Shown here piece by piece: positions 1-3,738 of a stretch of 6,580 nucleotides of DNA; within the stretch, counting starts at the first letter, position 1, and the number at the start of each line of letters is the position of its first letter. Made by a program: the position numbers and the translations under genes. The DNA is from B16-G9 sp964455635 (GTDB taxonomy: Bacteria; Bacteroidota; Bacteroidia; Bacteroidales; F082). Location: positions 1 to 6,580 of the forward strand of contig CAYVWX010000176.1 of assembly GCA_964455635.1 (NCBI GenBank), written 5' to 3'. The notes under the pieces are model-generated. The model had not been told where the DNA came from and made no database searches. It was given only the letters and a program-made list of their open reading frames with translations.

Positions 1-34
1 ATATATTGTTGCACATTGCATTACCATATCTTTT

Positions 35-55
35 GTTGCGCCCTGAAAGGGCAAC
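35..55 (+). repeat. REP-like hairpin, copy A
   Basis: The core stem is GCCCT/AGGGC with loop GAA. It extends outwards to GTT/AAC across a two-base GC bulge on the 5' side. The 17-base segment at 37-53 (TGCGCCCTGAAAGGGCA) recurs exactly at 104-120, 67 bases later. Confidence 0.65.
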
Positions 56-64
56 TTATTTCAA

Positions 65-83
65 CAAAAGGCACCGCCTTTTG
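65..83. repeat. Palindrome between the two REP-like copies
   Basis: CAAAAGGC and GCCTTTTG form a perfect 8-bp stem around the loop ACC. It sits between the two identical GCCCTGAAAGGGC hairpins, so 35-124 reads as a three-hairpin composite unit. No T-run follows on either strand, so it does not look like a terminator. Confidence 0.55.
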
Positions 84-102
84 AATTCCTCCTAAATCTA
101 TC

Positions 103-124
103 ATGCGCCCTGAAAGGGCAGCAT
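103..124 (+). repeat. REP-like hairpin, copy B
   Basis: The stem ATGC-GCCCT/AGGGC-a-GCAT has loop GAA and one bulged A on the 3' side. The core 104-120 is identical to copy A at 37-53. The outer stem differs from copy A but still pairs, which suggests that the folded structure is maintained. Confidence 0.65.
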
Positions 125-142
125 AAATACGGCAGCTTGCAA

Positions 143-198
143 ATAATCATGCTTCTGTGTGTTTAGCTTGCTAATCATGGATGTTTCATGTGTTTATA
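143..198 (+). repeat. Diverged direct repeat, copy 1
   Basis: It begins with 19 bases (ATAATCATGCTTCTGTGTG) identical to 381-399. It then stays alignable with two single-base gaps through a CATGGA/TTCATG hairpin (176-190) to a GT..A tail. The partner is 381-434. Confidence 0.6.
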
Positions 199-207
199 TT
201 TTTGTTT

Positions 208-240
208 ACCCTGTGGAATTTGAAAATTATTCCACAGGGT
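208..240. repeat. 12-bp stem hairpin
   Basis: ACCCTGTGGAAT at 208-219 pairs perfectly with ATTCCACAGGGT at 229-240 around a 9-base loop containing TTGAAA. It is one of the strongest hairpins in the island. No T-run follows, so a repeat or structural element is more likely than a terminator. Confidence 0.65.
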
Positions 241-326
241 GAATCTGTTAATATGTGTTATATGTTTTGTCATGATTTTCAACTTCGCCATCGAAAATCC
301 CGCCAAAACGGGTAACGTGTTTTTTT

Positions 327-375
327 TATACCCCGGATTGAAACCCGGGGCTATAATATGTCACCCCTCCGGGGT
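327..375 (+). repeat. Composite double hairpin (CCCCGG..CCGGGG plus CCCC..GGGG)
   Basis: The first hairpin pairs TATA-CCCCGG (327-336) with CCGGGG-c-TATA (345-355) around a loop with ATTGAAAC. It has a single bulged C on the 3' side, the same layout as copy B at 103-124. A second short hairpin, ACCCC-TCC-GGGGT, follows at 363-375. Copy 2 of the direct repeat starts 5 bases later. I recall similar pairs scattered in other Bacteroidota genomes but cannot check this here. Confidence 0.6.
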
Positions 376-380
376 TCTGC

Positions 381-434
381 ATAATCATGCTTCTGTGTGG
401 CGACTTGGCGGCATGAATATTTCATGCGTAAATA
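381..434 (+). repeat. Diverged direct repeat, copy 2
   Basis: This is the partner of 143-198. The first 19 bases are identical. The later part contains the perfect hairpin GCATGAA/TTCATGC (411-427), where copy 1 has CATGGA/TTCATG, so one A-T pair corresponds to a G-T wobble and the fold is kept. Confidence 0.6.
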
Positions 435-443
435 GTCGCAGGC

Positions 444-456
444 AGGAGTTGCTCCT
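444..456. repeat. Short hairpin AGGAG-TTG-CTCCT
   Basis: A perfect 5-bp stem with a 3-base loop lies ten bases after direct-repeat copy 2 and forms part of the same island. No T-run follows. Confidence 0.4.
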
Positions 457-540
457 TACATTTATGCTTAGAGTTTGTTGAGAAATAAAATGACTGGAGT
501 TGACAAAGTTATTTTGTGTAATAACAAGGCAAAAAATACA

Positions 541-554
541 GCCATAGCTACGGC
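541..554. repeat. Near-perfect 14-bp palindrome
   Basis: GCCATAGCTACGGC is self-complementary except for one A/C mismatch at 544/551, which one transition would repair. It lies in a stretch (about 495-610) with no gene and further small palindromes (TAAC-GAA-GTTA at 564-574, GCATGC at 575-580). Function unknown. Confidence 0.4.
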
Positions 555-663
555 GAGGATTTTTAACGAAGTTAGCATGCAAAAGAACGAGTCAAAGCGG
601 TCAGGTTATTTCTTTACAATCCCTTAATCGGATTTTTACAAAAGTTGTTTTATGCAAAAAGAG

Positions 664-694
664 GGTGACAATAGTAATCCTATTGATAATCACC
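664..694. repeat. Imperfect hairpin upstream of the SDR gene
   Basis: GGTGACAATAG (664-674) pairs with CTATTG (680-685) and TCACC (690-694), giving 11 pairs with a 5-base loop and a 4-base bulge (ATAA) on the 3' arm. No T-run follows, so it is not an obvious terminator. It lies about 175 bases before the SDR start and upstream of the candidate promoter at 776. It could be an operator or a remnant of the repeat island. Confidence 0.35.
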
Positions 695-775
695 ACTTCA
701 CAAACCTCGTTCCTGACGTTTTTTATTCGTAAAGGTGAAAAATATTTTAAATGCTAAAAGGTTACAATTATTGTT

Positions 776-783
776 TAACTTTG
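776..783 (+). promoter_or_regulatory. Candidate -7 promoter element for the SDR gene
   Basis: TAACTTTG matches the Bacteroidota -7 consensus TAnnTTTG exactly, 85 bases before the ATG at 869. No TTG is visible at the expected -33 distance, so the match is only half a promoter. If real, transcription would begin near 790 and give an 80-base leader. Confidence 0.35.
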
Positions 784-868
784 ACTATAAAAGAGCCATC
801 ATATTTCAGAATAATTTAATTAAAGTCATGCACTTAAAGCATATAGTTTCAACTAACATCCGCAACAA

Positions 869-1846
869 ATGAAGGTTGCGGTAACCGGTGGTAACGGATT
901 GGTAGGAGCCAATTTGGTAAGGTTGTTAGTTGATAAAGGCTACAAGGTTAAAGCATTGGTTCATCACAACGCCAACGCGCTCAAGGGGCCGGATATTGAA
1001 ATTTTAAAAGGTGATATTTTGGACGAAAAAATTTTAACCCGGCTTTTTACCGGTGTTGATGTTGTTTTCCATGCTGCTGCCATTATCTCCATTGGCGGTT
1101 TTTCGTACAAAACCATTTACAAAGCCAATGTCGAAGGAACCCGGCAGGTGTTTTATGCAGCCAAAAAATCGGGAGTTAAAACTATGGTACATTTTAGTTC
1201 CATCGATGCTTTGCAACCACCCGAAAACGATAAATGGTTTTCAGAAGCCTGTATTCCGGCAACCCGTTCGGTGTCCTATTATAAAAAGACAAAAGCCTTG
1301 GCGCAACGGTGGTTACAACAACAAAAAGGAAACGGAATGAAAGTTGTGGTTTTAAATCCAACTGCTATTTTTGGGCCATACGATTTTAAGCCTTCGTTTA
1401 TCGGTGAGTTCATGATTAAAGTAATGCACAAAAAACTACCGGCGATTGTTAACGGAGGCTATAACTGGGTTGATGTAAGAGATGTGGCAATAGCAGCCGT
1501 CAGCGCAGCCGAAAAGGGTAAAGATGGCGAAAACTATCTTGTTCCGGGACATTGGGCAAGCCTGAAAGAAATGATTTTAATTATTGAAAACATAACGAAC
1601 CGTAAACTAATGCCGCCTCAGGTACCCTATTGGCTGGCCACAACCGGACTTCCTTTTTTAAGAGCATGGGCACTGTTTACACAAAGCCGTCCGCTTTACA
1701 CTGCCCAATCGTTATCAATTATTAAAAACAGCAGCAAAAATATCTCTTACGAAAAAGCCCGTAAGGTTTTGAACTATCGTCCGCGCCCTTTTAAACAAAC
1801 CGTTTTCGATACTTTGGCGTGGATGGAAAACAACCTTGCGGAATAA
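869..1846 (+). CDS. NAD-dependent epimerase/dehydratase-family (extended SDR) protein
   Basis: This 325-residue protein has the layout of the extended short-chain dehydrogenase/reductase family, close in style to dihydroflavonol-4-reductase-like and sugar-epimerase-like members. A Rossmann start MKVAVTGGNGLVGANL gives the dinucleotide-binding GGxGxxG at residues 7-13. Asp49 (KGDI) sits at the usual adenine-side position. The catalytic Ser is in HFSSID (110-111), and Tyr138-x-x-x-Lys142 forms the YxxxK pair. NPTAIFGP (163-170) is the conserved strand near the active site. The hydrophobic stretch around 253-271 probably belongs to the substrate domain rather than a membrane span. The length is usual for the family. 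It is likely cytosolic, acting on an NAD(P)-linked hydroxyl/keto substrate that cannot be named from sequence. The ATG is the first residue of the Rossmann strand, so the start is secure. The sigma factor gene begins 43 bases downstream and may be co-transcribed. Confidence 0.92.
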   Translation: MKVAVTGGNGLVGANLVRLLVDKGYKVKALVHHNANALKGPDIEILKGDILDEKILTRLFTGVDVVFHAAAIISIGGFSYKTIYKANVEGTRQVFYAAKKSGVKTMVHFSSIDALQPPENDKWFSEACIPATRSVSYYKKTKALAQRWLQQQKGNGMKVVVLNPTAIFGPYDFKPSFIGEFMIKVMHKKLPAIVNGGYNWVDVRDVAIAAVSAAEKGKDGENYLVPGHWASLKEMILIIENITNRKLMPPQVPYWLATTGLPFLRAWALFTQSRPLYTAQSLSIIKNSSKNISYEKARKVLNYRPRPFKQTVFDTLAWMENNLAE

Positions 1847-1889
1847 AAATAGTGTTTCCGATGTCTAACTAAGCAAACAACCTAAAATA

Positions 1890-2435
1890 GTGAAAGAAGC
1901 TTATCGCGAAGATTTTGAGTTGGTACAAAAAGCCCTTGAGGGTGACAAATTTGCTTTTGGTATTATTGTGCGAAAACACGAACTGCCGGTAGCAAAAATG
2001 GTTATGGGTATGCTGGGTGACACACAGGAAGCCGAAGATGTCGGACAGGAAGTTTTTATCAGGTTTTACCGCTCCATGAAACAATATAAGGGTGACTCTG
2101 CTTTAGGAACCTATCTAACACGAATTGCCATAAATCTTTCGCTTAATGCAATAAAAAAACAAAAGAAAAAAAAGATAAGTAACCTCGAAAAAGTCAACTT
2201 TCAGTTGAGTGGAGAGGATGATGCTGAAAAATCAGACACTAAAGAGCTGGTTGAAAAGGCACTTTCACAATTGGAACCGGCTTACAGAAGTGTAATTGTT
2301 TTAAGGCTGATAAAAGGATATTCAACCAAAGAAACCGCCCAATTACTAAAGATACCACTTGGTACCGTATTGTCAAGGTTATTGCGCGCACAAAAAAAAT
2401 TAAAAGTAATATTGAAAAACGAATACATATTATAG
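1890..2435 (+). CDS. RNA polymerase sigma factor, ECF (sigma-70) family
   Basis: This 181-residue ECF sigma factor would direct RNA polymerase to a specific regulon. Region 2 spans roughly residues 10-92, with AEDVGQEVFIRFY (48-60) matching the core-binding helix and the following residues the -10 recognition helix. A lysine-rich linker (89-95) and a variable acidic stretch lead to region 4 at about 118-175. Its helix-turn-helix YSTKETAQLLKIPLGTVLSR (144-163) continues into a basic RAQKKLK end. The start is GTG: an in-frame stop lies at 1866-1868, no ATG follows until residue 37, and starting there would delete part of region 2. The anti-sigma-like gene begins 11 bases downstream and a sensor-like gene follows. 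It is probably held inactive at the membrane by the next gene product and released by an envelope signal; this is inferred from gene order. Confidence 0.96.
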   Translation: MKEAYREDFELVQKALEGDKFAFGIIVRKHELPVAKMVMGMLGDTQEAEDVGQEVFIRFYRSMKQYKGDSALGTYLTRIAINLSLNAIKKQKKKKISNLEKVNFQLSGEDDAEKSDTKELVEKALSQLEPAYRSVIVLRLIKGYSTKETAQLLKIPLGTVLSRLLRAQKKLKVILKNEYIL

Positions 2436-2446
2436 ATTAGACCGTT

Positions 2447-2839
2447 ATGAACAATTTAATGGAATTATTATTCAGGTCAATGGACGATGAAAGCCTGTCT
2501 CCGGAAGAACAAAACAGGTTAAACAGGGCACTGGCTTCCGATGGGGAGTTTGCACGTAAAAAGCAAGAACTGGAACGAATGCGAAAAACCTTTTCGGATT
2601 ATGCCCCATCGTTTAAACCGGGGTTTTCTGAACGGGTAACAAACCGAATTTATAACATTGCCGACAACAGTGATAACCTGTGGTTTCTGTTTAAACGGAT
2701 TGCCTTAACCGGTGTGGCAGCTATTGTTTTTTTGTTGATTACGGTTTACTTCTCCGAAGGAAGCTTCTCGCTGAATTCGTTGTTGGGACTGTCCGATTTA
2801 ACAACCGATAATTTATTGTTGGCATTGTCAACATTTTAA
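2447..2839 (+). CDS. Probable membrane anti-sigma factor
   Basis: This 130-residue protein sits directly after the ECF sigma gene. The first 75 residues are charged and helical, with LSPEEQNRLNRAL (18-30) followed by ELERMRKTF (41-49), which resembles the sigma-binding region of small Bacteroidota anti-sigma proteins. One membrane span covers about residues 84-102 (RIALTGVAAIVFLLITVYF). It leaves a short outer segment of about 28 residues, ending hydrophobically. I see no HxxxCxxC zinc motif, so it is not a ZAS-type anti-sigma. Topology (N-terminus inside), size and position fit a one-span inhibitor such as CnrY. The role is assigned mainly from context. An alternative is a membrane partner of the downstream sensor without direct sigma binding. 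Confidence 0.72.
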   Translation: MNNLMELLFRSMDDESLSPEEQNRLNRALASDGEFARKKQELERMRKTFSDYAPSFKPGFSERVTNRIYNIADNSDNLWFLFKRIALTGVAAIVFLLITVYFSEGSFSLNSLLGLSDLTTDNLLLALSTF

Positions 2840-2851
2840 AATAAAAGAGCG

Positions 2852-3295
2852 ATGAATTTAAAATTAAAAAACAGCTTAATACTTACAGGAACCCTGATCA
2901 TTGGTATCGTACTGGGGATTTTGATAAGTGGCCGTATTATGCATGTGCGTATGGCAAAATTCAGAAATTTTTATACCGAAAAAGGTTTTAACAGGGAGCT
3001 GATGAAAATTATCAGGCCCACTGAAGAACAGCGTGAAAAGCTGATACCTCTTTTTCGCCAACAGGCAAAACGAAATCACAGACTTTTTATGGAGTGCCGC
3101 GAAAAGCATCATCAAATGATGGGCGACTTTAAAAAAGAGCTGTCACGGTATTTGAATAAGGAACAATTGCAACGCCTTGAAAAAATGGAGATGCACAGAC
3201 GAAGAAACATGCCTGACAATTTTCCGCCTCCCGGAATGGGCCCACAAAACAGAAACTGTAACGGAAAACCGGATGGCACGATGCCTCCAAAATAA
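2852..3295 (+). CDS. Membrane-anchored LTXXQ / heavy-metal-sensor-like periplasmic protein
   Basis: This 147-residue protein is third in the sigma-factor operon, 12 bases after the anti-sigma gene. An N-terminal membrane span (about 8-29, with IIGIVLGILISG) precedes a periplasmic, strongly charged helical domain. Two Spy/CpxP-type LTXXQ-like motifs appear in degenerate form: RPTEEQREKLIPLF (55-68) and LNKEQLQRLEKM (101-112). Between them lies a His/Met/Cys-containing helix (79-90). The C-terminal 30 residues are rich in Pro, Met, Asn and Gly with one Cys, and look unstructured. Spy, CpxP, ZraP and CnrX share this helical-hairpin fold and act as envelope chaperones or metal sensors. With the gene order seen here, the parallel is CnrX, which senses metal and controls CnrY/CnrH. 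No ligand can be assigned from sequence. The stop is followed within six bases by a hairpin that is a terminator only on the other strand. Confidence 0.72.
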   Translation: MNLKLKNSLILTGTLIIGIVLGILISGRIMHVRMAKFRNFYTEKGFNRELMKIIRPTEEQREKLIPLFRQQAKRNHRLFMECREKHHQMMGDFKKELSRYLNKEQLQRLEKMEMHRRRNMPDNFPPPGMGPQNRNCNGKPDGTMPPK

Positions 3296-3324
3296 AAAAA
3301 GGGGAGTCGAACCACCAACTCCCC
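3294..3324 (-). terminator. Intrinsic terminator reading on the minus strand
   Basis: GGGGAGT (3301-3307) pairs perfectly with ACTCCCC (3318-3324) around a 10-base loop. The plus strand has seven A's at 3294-3300 just before it and no T-run after it, so only minus-strand RNA has the stem followed by U7. The peptidase on that strand already has a terminator at 3690-3717, so this one needs another minus-strand transcript. The small ORF 3456 to 3352, stopping 28 bases upstream, fits that need. Confidence 0.75.
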
Positions 3325-3351
3325 ACGCAAACCACAAACTTAAACCGAAGT

Positions 3352-3456
3352 TTAATTTGCTTTATTATTCACTAACCAAAATTTCAACAGAAAATATGAA
3401 ACCGGAAAAATCTTCAGCAGCCACGCCTTTATTTTTTTAATGGTTACCGGTTTCAT
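3352..3456 (-). CDS. Candidate small cationic hydrophobic peptide (34 aa), unrecognised
   Basis: This short minus-strand ORF runs from ATG at 3456 to TAA at 3352-3354. The peptide begins MKPVTIKKIK, continues AWLLKIFPVSYFLLKFWLV (11-29) and ends NNKAN. It has seven Lys and no Asp, Glu, Arg or His, so it is strongly basic, with a hydrophobic helix long enough to lie on or cross a membrane. An in-frame TGA eight codons upstream fixes the start. A strong same-strand terminator begins 28 bases after the stop. The start codon lies in a 13-bp stem with codons 18-22. No clear ribosome site or exact TAnnTTTG is seen upstream. I do not recognise a family. Size, charge and structured mRNA recall type I toxin peptides such as AapA or Ldr, but an unrelated small membrane protein or a chance ORF in A+T-rich DNA remain possible. 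Confidence 0.42.
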   Translation of the reverse strand: MKPVTIKKIKAWLLKIFPVSYFLLKFWLVNNKAN

Positions 3457-3459
3457 ATT
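3393..3459 (-). repeat. 13-bp perfect inverted repeat over the small ORF's start codon
   Basis: AATATGAAACCGG (3393-3405) and CCGGTTTCATATT (3447-3459) are exact reverse complements, 41 bases apart. In minus-strand RNA the 5' arm holds the AUG of the small ORF and the 3' arm is its codons 18-22 (P-V-S-Y and the first base of F). Folding would bury the start codon. Confidence 0.7.
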
Positions 3460-3689
3460 GCTACAGGACTGATTTCAATTATTGTGCCACAAATTATTTA
3501 TTACTATATATCAGTTGTTTATACAAATACTAATGCTACAATTACTTTTCTTTTTTAGAAAAATAGTTACAGAAAAGGAAAACCGAGCTTAGCGCCTTTA
3601 CAAAATGGCCACACCCTTTATCAGGAACAGCAATGAGATTAGAGCTATGTATAAATGACAACAGAAAATTTGTTTCGAAAATTTTAATC
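3460..3689. other. Intergenic, no gene seen
   Basis: This A+T-rich stretch lies between the small ORF and the peptidase terminator. It should contain the promoter of the small minus-strand ORF if that gene is real. Minus-strand motifs near the -7 consensus exist only as one-off matches (ATTTG runs near 3490 and 3520). A weak A+T-only inverted repeat lies at 3665-3685. I see no tRNA, riboswitch or convincing ORF. Confidence 0.4.
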
Positions 3690-3717
3690 AAAAAAAAAGC
3701 GGCATTTTAAGCCGCTT
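3690..3717 (-). terminator. Intrinsic terminator of the S46 peptidase gene
   Basis: AAGCGGC (3697-3703) pairs with GCCGCTT (3711-3717) around a 7-base loop. On the minus strand the stem is followed by a run of T's (3698 down to 3691). It lies 22 bases beyond the peptidase stop codon. Confidence 0.88.
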
Positions 3718-3738
3718 CTTTTAAGGTTTGAATATTTT

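Larger units (their letters stand above)
1..600. repeat. Intergenic island of small hairpin (REP-like) repeats
   Basis: I see no convincing gene in this stretch. It is packed with short inverted repeats: 35-55, 65-83, 103-124, 208-240, 327-355, 363-375, 411-427, 444-456 and 541-554. It also contains a diverged direct repeat (143-198 and 381-434). Four hairpins carry TGAAA in or beside the loop, all in the same orientation. Composite palindromes of this kind occur scattered in Bacteroidota genomes and resemble REP elements mobilised by REP-associated tyrosine transposases. That link is by style only, as no transposase is present here. The open frames crossing the island (for example 239-481 plus and 385-582 minus) are interrupted by these palindromes and look like chance ORFs. 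Confidence 0.6.

Noticed and set aside
37..120. Two identical 17-base repeats suggesting a CRISPR array
   Set aside because: There are only two copies. The 50-base interval itself holds a palindrome, there are no further units and no cas genes, so a REP-like composite fits better.
239..481. 80-codon plus-strand ORF in the left island
   Set aside because: It crosses the double hairpin (327-375), both arms of the 411-427 hairpin and direct-repeat copy 2. The product shows no domain, and the frame is better explained by repeats.
385..582. 65-codon minus-strand ORF in the left island
   Set aside because: It overlaps repeat copy 2 and the palindrome at 541-554, has no terminator or recognisable motif, and has no coding-like context.
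3301..3324. GGTTCGACTCC on the minus strand resembling a tRNA T-arm
   Set aside because: The T-stem does not pair in tRNA register and there is no acceptor or anticodon stem upstream. The element is a simple hairpin followed by U7.
3335..3342. Minus-strand TAAGTTTG, an exact -7 promoter match
   Set aside because: It lies downstream of the small ORF and a few bases before the terminator, so any transcript would be about 30 bases. It is also part of an A+T-rich inverted repeat and is probably chance.
3396..3440. 14-codon plus-strand ORF (MKPEKSSAATPLFF) starting in the inverted repeat
   Set aside because: Its MKP start is a by-product of the repeat, which gives both strands the same first bases. 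It is very short, with no same-strand terminator.
3177..3440. 87-codon plus-strand ORF overlapping the sensor gene end
   Set aside because: It is a shadow of the LTXXQ-like gene in another frame that runs through the terminator hairpin and intergenic DNA.
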